Counted from the first letter of the stretch, positions 1-7,671 are shown. The stretch: 10,735 nucleotides of DNA from Planctomycetaceae bacterium UBA4732 (GCA_002404095.1 DHJA01000175.1:16160-26894), one strand, 5' to 3'. Program-made: numbers and translations. The notes: generated from the sequence alone by a model not told the origin.

Positions 1-18
1 TTCGGGTCGCGGCTAAAC
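1..18 (-). repeat. 18-bp stop-proximal repeat, copy 1 (cut by the window edge)
   Basis: The plus strand reads TTCGGGTCGCGGCTAAAC, identical to 2863-2880. In the transcript it begins 3 nt after the TAA of the C45-type gene. The window starts inside it, so the outer half of a possible hairpin seen in copy 2 is not visible here. Confidence 0.75.
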
Positions 19-21
19 GGC

Positions 22-2817
22 TTATGACCCCGCTCTAGCCTTCTTCTCGTCCTTGACCTCAACTTCGCGCATCAAGTCCTTGGCCGGCAGCGCCAGCGAG
101 CGCACGCGCTTGCCGTGCGGGAAAACCACGACCTCGGCCGACTGCCGCGACGAATCCAATAGCAACGGCGCCGTCCGCAGCGTGGCGCCGGCGCCGAGTC
201 CGGCGATCACCACCACGGAATAGCGACGATTCAGCGGGTTTTCCGCCGCCACGATCACCGCACTGTCGGCGTGCGCGAACGCCTCATCCCGCACGACGAA
301 AGAGCCGGCGCCGAATGTGATGGGCAGGTCCGCGCTAAGTCTCGCCGTGATCTTGTTGCAGGTGGGACGGCCGATCAGCAGGAGGTGATGCGTTTTCTGA
401 TCGTCGTCCGTGACCTCGCGGTCCGATTTGATCGGCACGGTGACGTTGGACCAGCGGGCCCGAATGGCCTGTTGCAAAGAGTCGGCCGCCTCACGGTTGA
501 CGTTCGCCTCGTCGTCCGTGCCGTAAACGATGAGCGTCTGTTCCGGTTCTTGGTCAAATGTCAACACCGTGAACGCGCCGCCGTTGCCCTTGGCCGCGAG
601 GTTGTATTTGTCCACCACGACGCGCCGGGGAGCGTCCTTCGTTTCAATGCGGACCTCAGCCGTCCCCTGTGCCGTCGCCTGTACCGTCTTGCTCACTTCA
701 CCGTGATCCGTCTCCACGACCACTTCAACCGGCCCGCTCACACGGCAACCCGTTTGGATGCCCAGTTGCACCGTGGTTTCAAAATGCTCGCCTGCCGCTG
801 TTGCGGAGATAGGGCTGGCCGCGACTTTACCGATCTTAAAACGCGGCAAGCCTTCTTGACCGAGCCACCAATCCATGAGACGGTCGCTGTGGTCGGCGTC
901 GTCGGCCAACCGAGACGCGACAATGCTCTGAAATTCATGGGCCGTCGTCGCTTTGCCGCCGTGGTCGCGGCCAAATTGCTCCATTAGCGCGTCGAATTTC
1001 ACCGAGCCGAGGCGGCTCCGCAGGTCGTGCAGCACCAGCACGCCCTTGCCGCTGCTTACGCGATACCAATCGCCCTGACGCAGGTCGGTTTTCGTTTTGT
1101 CCAGCGGCGTTTCCGGATGCGCGCGGGCGCCAAGGTTGTAGTTGGCGCGGGCGGCATACAGCTCAACCGCCAGATCGTCGCGGTCCTCCGGTTTCAACTT
1201 GCCCTTATTGTGCTTGCGAAACGCATTATCCAGCGCGGCAATGCGCTCGTAATCACGGAACGCCGACGCCAGCCAGAAGTCGGCGTCGGCTTTCGGCAAC
1301 AGCGTGCCGTGCCAGGCGGCGACGGTTTCCGGCGTTTCGTGATCGTCCTTGGAGTCGGCCGCGAAATCGTCCTTATCGGGATCGTGCAAATCGACGACGG
1401 CGGGGCCGGCCGACTTGCTCTCGGTGGGCGCGTCGGGGTGGAGGACGGTCCACGGATTGCCGACAAGCGGCTTGATGTCGGGGAACTTGTCGCGTTCGTC
1501 CTTTCTCGGCTGCCAGGTACGGCCAAGCGGCGGGCCGAACAGCGCCCACGTTTTCATTTCTTTCGCCATGTCCGACGTGGTGAACTTCGCATCCAGCGAA
1601 TGGTAGGCGGCGATGGGCGGCGTCGTGAACGCCAGCTTGCCGAAGTTGACGTCGATCTTGCCTTTGTATTTGTCGTATAGTTCCAGCCATTTGCGGTCGC
1701 GATCCGACGGATGGAACACCGCCGACTCCGGCCGGCCGGCCTGAACGTCGTCGATGGTTTCCAGCCGCACGTCGATGTCTTTGGTGTTGTTGCAGCCCCA
1801 ATAGAAGCCTTCCGTGCCGCCGTACCATTCCTTTTTCTTGCTGCGGTATAGCTTGCTTTTCTTTGTTCCCAACTCGAACATGGCGATCTCATTGGTCTTC
1901 ACATCGGCCAGCAACCATTCATTCGTATAGAGACCGTTATTCTCTTCTTTAAGGATTGCCACCGCCTGATCGATGCTGTCGGCGTACTGGAGGGCCTTAC
2001 GGATGCGCGAGGCCAAGGCCGCGCCCGTGCCGTCGAACCGTGTCTGGGCGATGGTCGTTTCGGAAATGAGAATGCCGGCGTCGTTGAAGTAGTAATCGAG
2101 GCCGCTCTGGATGCCGCCAGGATAGCTTTGCATCAATACGCGATGGCCTTTGGCGCTTTTTACGTCAAGCCAGACGTTATAGAAGTTGCTTGGGTAGAGG
2201 GAGTACATGGTGATGTGGCCGAAGACGATCTTGCCGTCGGCGGTGGCCGGCCCGACGGCCGCGAACGCGCTACAGTGGTCTTCCTTGGGAGCGACGGGCG
2301 TTTTCGGCCTGCCCTCGCCCTGGAGGCAGCGCAGGCACTCCAACCCGGTCGGGTTGGCGTCGAGCGCGGAGTCCAGCGTCATGATTTCTTCCCAGGAATT
2401 GATGGTCGCCACGTCGATAACGTCAATTTCCCGGCCATCGAATTTTGCGCCGGCCGCGCTGGCGCCGTCGGCGATGCCCCTCATTTCCTCCAGGTATTCC
2501 TTGTCGTAGCGGCGCAGGAAAAGGGAATTGACGAGAGTACGCATCAGCTTCCAGCCGTCGGCGGGCGACTTATGGCTTTGGTGGGCGGCGAGGCAGTTCA
2601 CCTCGGCGGCGATTTCCGGCGCCATGAGCCGGCCGTGCTGTACGCCGCGCGCGTAGGGTTCGCCCTCAATGTGCAACACGGTCCAGCCGGCCTGCGGATA
2701 GCGGTAGGCCGGGCCGTAGCGCTGCACGGAGCGCGGATCGGGTAAGTCGGCGGCGCGTGACAACGCGGGGGCCAGCCCGCAGCCGAGGACCAACAGGAGA
2801 ACGGAGAAGCGTCGCAT
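22..2817 (-). CDS. Exported C45-type autoproteolytic acyltransferase/hydrolase with M1-peptidase-like C-terminal region
   Basis: Predicted protein of 931 residues. An N-terminal signal peptide (MRRF, hydrophobic run to about residue 16, cleavage near SRAA at 21-24) indicates export; VLGC at 10-13 is a weaker possible lipobox. Residues about 40-350 look like the Ntn-hydrolase fold of family C45/phospholipase B-like proteins: predicted nucleophile Cys182 in DHCSAF, then TADGKIVFGH, the conserved YYFNDAGILISET segment and a TNEWLLAD segment. In this family the precursor cleaves itself before the Cys, which becomes the N-terminal nucleophile for amide or ester bonds. The substrate cannot be read from sequence. 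Residues about 581-659 resemble the helical C-terminal part of M1 aminopeptidases (GKGVLVLHDL, DWWLGQEGLP), 676-739 a beta-sandwich, and 759-889 an alpha/beta domain (LIVYGTDDEANVN, LLLIGRP). No HExxH zinc motif is present. The ATG at 2817 is chosen because AAAGGAC precedes it by 7 nt; a TTG six codons upstream has no such site. It lies 68 bp behind the VWA gene. Confidence 0.8.
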   Translation of the reverse strand: MRRFSVLLLVLGCGLAPALSRAADLPDPRSVQRYGPAYRYPQAGWTVLHIEGEPYARGVQHGRLMAPEIAAEVNCLAAHQSHKSPADGWKLMRTLVNSLFLRRYDKEYLEEMRGIADGASAAGAKFDGREIDVIDVATINSWEEIMTLDSALDANPTGLECLRCLQGEGRPKTPVAPKEDHCSAFAAVGPATADGKIVFGHITMYSLYPSNFYNVWLDVKSAKGHRVLMQSYPGGIQSGLDYYFNDAGILISETTIAQTRFDGTGAALASRIRKALQYADSIDQAVAILKEENNGLYTNEWLLADVKTNEIAMFELGTKKSKLYRSKKKEWYGGTEGFYWGCNNTKDIDVRLETIDDVQAGRPESAVFHPSDRDRKWLELYDKYKGKIDVNFGKLAFTTPPIAAYHSLDAKFTTSDMAKEMKTWALFGPPLGRTWQPRKDERDKFPDIKPLVGNPWTVLHPDAPTESKSAGPAVVDLHDPDKDDFAADSKDDHETPETVAAWHGTLLPKADADFWLASAFRDYERIAALDNAFRKHNKGKLKPEDRDDLAVELYAARANYNLGARAHPETPLDKTKTDLRQGDWYRVSSGKGVLVLHDLRSRLGSVKFDALMEQFGRDHGGKATTAHEFQSIVASRLADDADHSDRLMDWWLGQEGLPRFKIGKVAASPISATAAGEHFETTVQLGIQTGCRVSGPVEVVVETDHGEVSKTVQATAQGTAEVRIETKDAPRRVVVDKYNLAAKGNGGAFTVLTFDQEPEQTLIVYGTDDEANVNREAADSLQQAIRARWSNVTVPIKSDREVTDDDQKTHHLLLIGRPTCNKITARLSADLPITFGAGSFVVRDEAFAHADSAVIVAAENPLNRRYSVVVIAGLGAGATLRTAPLLLDSSRQSAEVVVFPHGKRVRSLALPAKDLMREVEVKDEKKARAGS

Positions 2818-2824
2818 GAGAAAC

Positions 2825-2831
2825 GTCCTTT
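2825..2831 (-). promoter_or_regulatory. Ribosome binding site that sets the start of the C45-type gene
   Basis: The minus strand reads AAAGGAC, 7 nt before the ATG at 2817. The TTG at 2835 that would add six residues overlaps this site, so the ATG is the better start and gives a cleaner signal peptide. Confidence 0.6.
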
Positions 2832-2854
2832 GCAAGCAACTTGAAAGACCAACG

Positions 2855-2880
2855 CGCTCCCCTTCGGGTCGCGGCTAAAC
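2855..2880 (-). repeat. Stop-proximal repeat, copy 2, with a small hairpin
   Basis: Contains the same 18 bp as positions 1-18 (here 2863-2880), beginning 5 nt after the TGA of the VWA gene and in the same orientation. In the transcript it reads GTTTAGCCGCGACCCGAAG followed by GGGAGCG. CGC/GCG and CCC/GGG can pair around a GAAG loop with a small internal mismatch. It could be a processing or termination signal, but no U-run follows the stem, so a classical rho-independent terminator is doubtful. I recall similar motifs from planctomycete intergenic regions but cannot check that here. Confidence 0.65.
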
Positions 2881-2885
2881 AATCC

Positions 2886-4586
2886 TCAAGCGATGATCTG
2901 TTTCCGCCGCGCGATATAGTCCCAGACAACGTAGCGGTCCAGATCCCTGCCGGCCGTGAAGAACACGCGGCCCTTGGTGGACTCCGCCATCTTGTATGCG
3001 AAGCGCACATCTTCCTCTGTCTGGTTCCAGCTTGCAAGCAGGAAAATGTTGATCGTTATGCCTTCCCGCGCGCAAAGCTGGGCCTCGCGCAAAGTCGCGT
3101 TCTCCGTGCGCGGGTCGGGCGGATACAGCAGGAACAGATGTTGGCCCTCGAAGTGGGCCGTGGGCAAACCGTCCGTGATAAGCATGATTTGGCGGTTCGG
3201 CGTGTCCTGCGCCGATAAGAATTTACGCGCTAACTGCAAACCGTGCTGAATGTTGGTGAAGTGCGGCGGAATCTGCATTTCACTGATATTCGGATCGCTC
3301 ATGTCCGCACGCAGCCGCACTATCGAGTCATAGAGCGTCACCGGCTTGGGCATCAGCGAAGCGATTTCCGAGAAGTGCCGCGGTTTGGCGAATGAGTACA
3401 GCTCGATGAACTGAAGGAAGTCACCCGGATACTCGGTGCGAATCAGGCCGTCGAGCGCCAGGCCCATGCGCTTGACGTTGACGTACAGGCCGTCGTAGCG
3501 CATCGAGCCGCTCATGTCGAGCAGCACGGCCGAGGCGCACTTGGGATTGTTGCGCGTCTTGTGGATAACGATGTCTTCCGTCTTGAGTCGCACGGGCAGG
3601 CCCGGCCCCGACCGCAACAGCGCGTTAATGAACGACGACGGGATGTCCATGTGTGTCACGGAATCGCCGAACTCGTAGGAGCGCGTCTGCTGCATCTCGG
3701 TGGCGCCTTCGCCGATCACCGGCCCCTGGTGTCGGCCCGAGCGCGACGCCTGCAATTGCTCGAAGATGCGCGTCAGTAGCTTCGATTGAAAGAGCCGATA
3801 GGCGCGCGGCGTCATCTCAAAGCCGCGCTTGCCTTCCTCAATGCCCTGCTGTTCACGCATCTGCTTTAGATATTCCTGGATTTGCTCCTGCAATTGGGCG
3901 AGTTGTTCAATGTCGCCCGGCTCCGCGAATTGGGCCAATTCTTCCATGTCGATGACGCCGATCTGGGCAGTCTTCGCGGCCTCTTCGATCTGCTTGAGCA
4001 GCTTATCAATGGCCTCCAGCTCCCGCTTGACTTCCAGCGCTTTCGGCACGTTCATCGGCGTGCGGCCGGTAAATTCATACTTCGACGCCAACTCATCGAC
4101 TTGATACTTCTCGCCGAGGCGTTCGGTCAGTTGCAGCAGTTGCATCGCAAATGGGCCGTGTTCGTCGCCGGAGCGATACCAGAGTTGTTCGAGATCGTGC
4201 AACTGTTCTTCGCGTACCGCCTCCTGGAATTGCCGGGTGAGCTTACCAGGCGGCTTGGTGCGCTCGGCCTGGTCGTGGAAATTGCGGCGCGCTTCGGTCT
4301 GGACCTGGCCGGTCTCATAGGTTTGCAGGATTTTGCGCTTGCGCTCCTCCAACATCGCCCGGAGATAGTCGAGACTAGGCCCCAGGCCGCGAATCTGGCT
4401 GGGGTGGATGCGGACGGCGCGGGCCAACTCTTCTTCGGTCAGCCGGCGCGTGTTGCCGTAATGGAGCAGATGCTCGAACGCCGGCGAAACCATGTCCGGC
4501 GGCGGCGCGGTCGGGCTGGGGAACTCGGTGGGGTCGAATTTCTGGTAGGTGTGGATGACGCCGCCGAGGGGGTGGTTGGAAGGCAT
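2886..4586 (-). CDS. VWA (von Willebrand factor A) domain protein, partner of MoxR-type ATPase
   Basis: 566 residues, no signal peptide or membrane segment, so probably cytoplasmic. Residues 1-120 are a charged N-terminal domain, about 184-255 a Glu/Gln/Lys-rich predicted coiled coil, and about 350-550 a VWA domain. A complete MIDAS metal site is visible: DMSGS (Asp357, Ser359, Ser361), Thr444 in HFTNIQHG as the likely threonine ligand, and the TDG turn (Asp472). Proteins of this kind are encoded next to MoxR/ChlI-like AAA+ ATPases and are thought to work with them as chaperone-like adaptors, much as chelatase D subunits work with I subunits; mycobacterial Rv0958/Rv0959 is a comparable pair from memory. 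Here the ATPase gene is 1.66 kb upstream, with four small genes between. The start is supported by AAAGGA ending 6 nt before the ATG. Its client is unknown. Confidence 0.82.
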   Translation of the reverse strand: MPSNHPLGGVIHTYQKFDPTEFPSPTAPPPDMVSPAFEHLLHYGNTRRLTEEELARAVRIHPSQIRGLGPSLDYLRAMLEERKRKILQTYETGQVQTEARRNFHDQAERTKPPGKLTRQFQEAVREEQLHDLEQLWYRSGDEHGPFAMQLLQLTERLGEKYQVDELASKYEFTGRTPMNVPKALEVKRELEAIDKLLKQIEEAAKTAQIGVIDMEELAQFAEPGDIEQLAQLQEQIQEYLKQMREQQGIEEGKRGFEMTPRAYRLFQSKLLTRIFEQLQASRSGRHQGPVIGEGATEMQQTRSYEFGDSVTHMDIPSSFINALLRSGPGLPVRLKTEDIVIHKTRNNPKCASAVLLDMSGSMRYDGLYVNVKRMGLALDGLIRTEYPGDFLQFIELYSFAKPRHFSEIASLMPKPVTLYDSIVRLRADMSDPNISEMQIPPHFTNIQHGLQLARKFLSAQDTPNRQIMLITDGLPTAHFEGQHLFLLYPPDPRTENATLREAQLCAREGITINIFLLASWNQTEEDVRFAYKMAESTKGRVFFTAGRDLDRYVVWDYIARRKQIIA

Positions 4587-4613
4587 GAGGAATCCTTTGA
4601 AAGCAGGCTAGCG

Positions 4614-5018
4614 TTACGGAACGTAGAGTCGCCCCGCGCCACGATAGACGCCAAGATCGAGCAAATATCCTAGAAACTGATCTGCCGCTCGCTCGGCATA
4701 TGCTCGATCAAGGGTGAATCGCCGCGGGTTGCCGAGCGTGATTACCGGAAGGCTGTCCGGCTGATTATGTTGTCGAATGGTCAATTCCAGAGACGTTGGC
4801 CCATCGCCGTTGCGATTTCCTGTAAACAGAATCACGTCTTCGCTTTGACACTTTTGCCACACCTCACTGTCATTCGCTTTGTTGGATAGCCCCAATGTGT
4901 CAAAGGTTTCGACAACCACCCGCAGATCCGAAAATAAATTCCCCCAGCCCGACGCCAATAAGCGGATTAATTCGGTGAGCTGCCCCTTAACGTCATTGTC
5001 AGCCATGACCCGCACCAT
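4614..5018 (-). CDS. PIN-like (DUF5615-related) probable toxin partner of DUF433
   Basis: 134 residues. It opens with MVRVMADNDVKGQL, carrying acidic residues Asp7 and Asp9, and has a central DVILFTGNRNGDGPTSLE segment (61-78). That layout (early Asp cluster, then hydrophobic strand plus T-x-N/D turn) resembles small PIN-like nucleases of the DUF5615/Mut7-C type, which are often paired with DUF433 proteins. The nuclease role is inferred from layout and pairing; a full PIN acidic triad is not evident. The gene overlaps the DUF433 gene by 20 bp, implying translational coupling. A GTG at 5024 is possible, but AGGGAGG 5 nt before the ATG at 5018 favours the latter. It ends 27 bp before the VWA gene. 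Its base composition looks less GC-rich than the flanking ATPase gene, by eye. Confidence 0.6.
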   Translation of the reverse strand: MVRVMADNDVKGQLTELIRLLASGWGNLFSDLRVVVETFDTLGLSNKANDSEVWQKCQSEDVILFTGNRNGDGPTSLELTIRQHNQPDSLPVITLGNPRRFTLDRAYAERAADQFLGYLLDLGVYRGAGRLYVP

Positions 5019-5394
5019 TCGCACCTCCCTTTTCGCGATACTGGCGGATCATGGCTTGCACGTCAGCATTGCCGCTCGCCTTGGCTTCGCGCACTTGCTT
5101 CACAAACTCCTGGAAGCGCACTTGATTAGCGTCAATTCGCGCCTGAAGCTCCGGTGGATTGCCGCGCTCGCAGCGTTCCAAGATGCGCACGTATTCCTTC
5201 AGCACCTCGATGGGCCGCTCGTTGATGTACTCGATAGCGGCCTGAACCTGATCCGAACTAACATTGAACAAAGACGCGATGCGCGCGGTATGCCAGCCTG
5301 CCAAGACGTAGTCCAGAACAGCGTACACGGTGATTCGCGTCCCCTTGATCTTCGGGCCGTCTCCGCGATCAATAATCATCTCATCAGATTTCAT
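4999..5394 (-). CDS. DUF433 family protein, probable antitoxin
   Basis: 131 residues. The first 60 match the DUF433 pattern: MIIDRGDGPKIKGTRITVYAVLDYVLAG, then a helix-turn-helix-like segment (IASLFNVSSDQVQAAIEYI, about 39-57). DUF433 proteins are small DNA-binding-like proteins regularly encoded just before PIN-like/DUF5615 genes and are regarded as antitoxin candidates. Residues about 62-131 form an unusually long charged, helical extension (EVLKEYVRILERCERG, RFQEFVKQVREAKASG) ending in a Gly-rich tail. This extension could be the toxin-binding part; that is inference. The gene starts 17 bp after the PIN gene and overlaps its downstream partner by 20 bp. An ATG five codons in (MIIDRG) would be an alternative start and is closer to the usual family N-terminus. 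Confidence 0.75.
   Translation of the reverse strand: MKSDEMIIDRGDGPKIKGTRITVYAVLDYVLAGWHTARIASLFNVSSDQVQAAIEYINERPIEVLKEYVRILERCERGNPPELQARIDANQVRFQEFVKQVREAKASGNADVQAMIRQYREKGGANGAGHG
5024..5030 (-). promoter_or_regulatory. Internal ribosome binding site at the DUF433/PIN-like overlap
   Basis: AGGGAGG on the minus strand lies within the last codons of the DUF433 gene, 5 nt before the ATG at 5018. It decides between the GTG at 5024, whose first base belongs to the site, and the ATG. Confidence 0.55.
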
Positions 5395-5411
5395 AGGTAA
5401 TGCTCTCCGTC

Positions 5412-5828
5412 TCAGTCGGCCCAGTTCTCCACGCGCAGGCCCGGAACCTGGCGGAAGTCCCGTAGATTGCGGGTGACGAGCGTAGCGCGCCGAGCTAACG
5501 CGATGGCGGCAATGAGCAGGTCGGCGCGGCCGATCTTCTTTAAGCCTCTGGTCTGCCGTAGACGGTCAAACTCGGCCGCAGCCGCCGCGTCAAATGGTAA
5601 CAGAGAGAATTGAGCCAAGTCTCGTTCAGTGCGCTCGAGCCATTGCTGTGCTAACAGAAGTTGTTGACCGTCCGAAGCCTTTATCACGGACGCGAAGCGA
5701 CCTCCTAGGGCCTCGATCCGAGTAACAGTTGTCAATGCAACTTCTCCCTGGCTTTGCCGGGAGCGCGCGAGAACGCGGGGATGGTCGACGGCCAGCAAGG
5801 TGAAGATGTCCGTATCCAGGATGTTCAC
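5412..5828 (-). CDS. PIN domain (VapC-type) ribonuclease toxin
   Basis: 138 residues, normal for VapC. The PIN acidic residues are visible: Asp5 in NILDTDIF, Glu39 in TVTRIEALGG, Asp103 in GRADLLIAAIAL, and Asp124 after the VTRNLRDF strand. In this family they bind Mg2+/Mn2+ and cleave RNA, often tRNA or rRNA. The C-terminus ends with the usual PGLRVENW. It starts with GTG sharing GTGA with the stop of the preceding HTH gene (4-bp overlap), and GAGGA lies 6 nt upstream, so antitoxin and toxin should be translationally coupled. The catalytic set appears intact, so it is probably active unless neutralised. RNA target unknown. Confidence 0.87.
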   Translation of the reverse strand: MNILDTDIFTLLAVDHPRVLARSRQSQGEVALTTVTRIEALGGRFASVIKASDGQQLLLAQQWLERTERDLAQFSLLPFDAAAAAEFDRLRQTRGLKKIGRADLLIAAIALARRATLVTRNLRDFRQVPGLRVENWAD

Positions 5829-6193
5829 TCGCCGTCCTCGATTATCGGCCGACCACGAATTCTGTTGATTTCCTTGCGCATGTCATCGCGGAAGGGGTCG
5901 TCCTTCCAGGAGCCAGCGATTGAAAGCATGGCCTCCTTGCTTCCTTTGATCGAAGGAGTGCGCAGCCAGTCTTGCAGCGCCGTTTTGAGGAATCGCCATT
6001 CCGCACCAACGGCGCGGCCGGGCAATCCCTGGGTGTGGACCAGGTTCGCCACTTCGGATTCGGGCAGACGCAAGTACGCCGCCGCTTCCGCCAGGGTCAG
6101 CACATCGCCGGCCGGCGCTTCGGGCGGTCGTCCATTCAGCGGCTTCGCACCCGCTTTGGTTTTCTTTTGGGGCTTGGTTGTCGTTCGCGCCAC
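5825..6193 (-). CDS. Excisionase-type HTH (HTH_17) protein, probable antitoxin of the PIN toxin
   Basis: 122 residues. A basic, low-complexity N-terminus (about 1-25) is followed by a MerR/excisionase-like helix-turn-helix (31-78: VLTLAEAAAYLRLPESEVANL then PGRAVGAEWRFLKTALQDWL). The C-terminal 28 residues (SWKDDPFRDDMRKEINRIRG to the end) are acidic and helical, like the toxin-binding tails of VapB-type antitoxins. I infer a DNA-binding antitoxin that also autoregulates. The GTG start is supported by GGGAGGA 7 nt upstream; no in-frame ATG competes. It begins 53 bp after the MoxR-type ATPase gene. In that gap a TAGAAT hexamer (6221-6226) could be a -10 box, but no good -35 is seen, so an own promoter is uncertain. 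Confidence 0.75.
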   Translation of the reverse strand: MARTTTKPQKKTKAGAKPLNGRPPEAPAGDVLTLAEAAAYLRLPESEVANLVHTQGLPGRAVGAEWRFLKTALQDWLRTPSIKGSKEAMLSIAGSWKDDPFRDDMRKEINRIRGRPIIEDGE

Positions 6194-6246
6194 GTCATCG
6201 TCCTCCCAGGGTTTCGCCTTATTCTACCGTCCCGGCGCCGTTCCTG

Positions 6247-7665
6247 TTAGCGTATCTCATACGTAATCCTTCCATGCCGCTGCGACCGGCTGATGCTGTC
6301 GCTGGCGTACAGCCCCGCCAGCACGAACTCGATGCACGACGCCCGCACCGCCTCGCTTGTACTCGGGTTCACCTCGAATGCCTTCTCCCACGCCTTGGGC
6401 ACGCGCTTCAACCGCTCCGCATATTGCGACGACGGCAGCATGTCGCCCACCTCAATCTTCACGCCCTTGCCGAACACCTGCACGATCTCGTCTAGGCCGT
6501 GCTTCTCCACGTATTCGTCGAACACCTTGCGGATCGCCTCCGCGATCACCGCCTCGATCACCTGCCGTTCCGTCATCTGCTGGCTGCCCATCATGTCCAG
6601 CTCCAGCTTGCCCAGCGACGATGAATACAGATGGCCCAAGTCGCTGATGCGCGGCACCGCTGGCTTCTCGTTCAGCCGTACTCCGCGGTGACGGGCGCTG
6701 GCCACCATCGTCCGGTAGTTGGCGATGGAGAAGCGGGTGCTGACGCCGGATTGCTGGTCGATGTATTTCGACTTGCGGGCGCTGACGCTGATCTGCTCGA
6801 TGATCTCCTTCATAAACAGCGGCACGACGACCGGGTAATCGCCGTCGAGATCGACGCCGGCCTCCTGCTCCATGATCTCGATGCCGGCCGCGCGGTCCAG
6901 CGGGTAATGCGTCTGAATCAGCGATCCGATGCGGTCCTTGAGCTGCGGGATCACCTTGCCGCTGCGGTTGTACGTCGCCGGGTTGGCGGAGAAGAGAATC
7001 AGCACGTCCAGGTCGAACTGGATGGGGTAGCCGCGAATCTGCACGTCGCGCTCTTCCAGAATGTTGAACAGGCCGACCTGCACCAATTCATCGAGTTCGG
7101 GTATCTCGTTCATCGCAAATATGCCGCGGTGCATACGTGGAATGAGGCCGAAGCTCAACGCCTCCTCGGCGCTCATGCTCACGCCGGCCGCCAGCTTGGC
7201 CGGGTCAATTTCGCCGATCACGTCGGCGAACTTCGTGCCCGGCGCCAGCCGCTCGGCGTAGCGCTGGGCGCGCGGCCACCAGGCGATGCGGATGGCGTCT
7301 TCCGGCGTCTCGGCGATAAGGCGTTTGCCGGCCGACGTGATCGGGTGGTACGGGTCTTCGTGGACCGGCAGCGACGGATGATCGATATAGGGAATCTCGT
7401 CGTCGAGGAAGCGGACGAGCGAGCGCATGAGCCGACTTTTGGCTTGGCCTTTCTCGCCGAGAAAGAGAACGTCGTGGCCGGCGAGGAGGGCGAGATTGAT
7501 TTCAGGGAGGACGGTGTTTTCGTAGCCGACGATGCCGGGAAAGAGGTCGTCGCCGGCTTGCAGCATACGCAGGAAGTTGGCGCGAACCTCTTCCTTTACC
7601 GTTTTGGAAGTCCAACCGCTGGCACGAAGATCCTTGAGAGTGGTGGGTCGAACGCCTGCGGACAT
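6247..7665 (-). CDS. MoxR-type AAA+ ATPase (magnesium chelatase ChlI-like)
   Basis: 472 residues, cytoplasmic. Motifs in order: Walker A GEKGQAKS (70-77), Walker B IFAMNE (182-187), sensor-1 SANP (226-229), an arginine-finger-like KDRIGS (Arg245) and a sensor-2-like VSTRFS (308-313), followed by a helical C-terminal domain. The insertion around [16 protein letters not shown] is typical of the ChlI/MoxR helix-2-insert clade. Such ATPases assemble into rings and, with a VWA partner, remodel or activate client proteins. Nothing here suggests pigment or cobalamin synthesis, so a metal chelatase role is unlikely. The start is the ATG at 7665: CAGGAG is 6 nt upstream, whereas the adjacent TTG at 7668 would be only 3 nt from it. 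A candidate promoter lies at 7717-7746. Its expected VWA partner is 2886-4586, beyond two toxin-antitoxin-like modules. Confidence 0.87.
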   Translation of the reverse strand: MSAGVRPTTLKDLRASGWTSKTVKEEVRANFLRMLQAGDDLFPGIVGYENTVLPEINLALLAGHDVLFLGEKGQAKSRLMRSLVRFLDDEIPYIDHPSLPVHEDPYHPITSAGKRLIAETPEDAIRIAWWPRAQRYAERLAPGTKFADVIGEIDPAKLAAGVSMSAEEALSFGLIPRMHRGIFAMNEIPELDELVQVGLFNILEERDVQIRGYPIQFDLDVLILFSANPATYNRSGKVIPQLKDRIGSLIQTHYPLDRAAGIEIMEQEAGVDLDGDYPVVVPLFMKEIIEQISVSARKSKYIDQQSGVSTRFSIANYRTMVASARHRGVRLNEKPAVPRISDLGHLYSSSLGKLELDMMGSQQMTERQVIEAVIAEAIRKVFDEYVEKHGLDEIVQVFGKGVKIEVGDMLPSSQYAERLKRVPKAWEKAFEVNPSTSEAVRASCIEFVLAGLYASDSISRSQRHGRITYEIR

Positions 7666-7671
7666 CAAATA

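Noticed and set aside
271..1680. Plus-strand open frames (271-987, 1027-1680) opposite the C45-type gene
   Set aside because: They are codon-bias shadows of the 931-residue minus-strand gene and have no recognisable product.
22..2817. An active M1 zinc aminopeptidase in the C-terminal half
   Set aside because: No HExxH motif occurs anywhere in the protein; HEFQS near residue 627 is not a zinc site.
2818..2835. TTG start six codons upstream for the C45-type gene
   Set aside because: It overlaps the only good ribosome binding site, which is correctly spaced for the ATG at 2817.
3882..4673. 263-codon plus-strand open frame opposite the VWA gene
   Set aside because: It is antisense to a gene with an intact MIDAS site, the product is Leu/Arg/Ala-rich without a domain pattern, and it crosses two minus-strand genes.
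6247..7665. Magnesium or cobalt chelatase for pigment or cobalamin synthesis
   Set aside because: Similarity to ChlI is at clade level only. No tetrapyrrole or cobalamin gene is present, and pairing with a VWA protein fits the broader MoxR-type chaperones.
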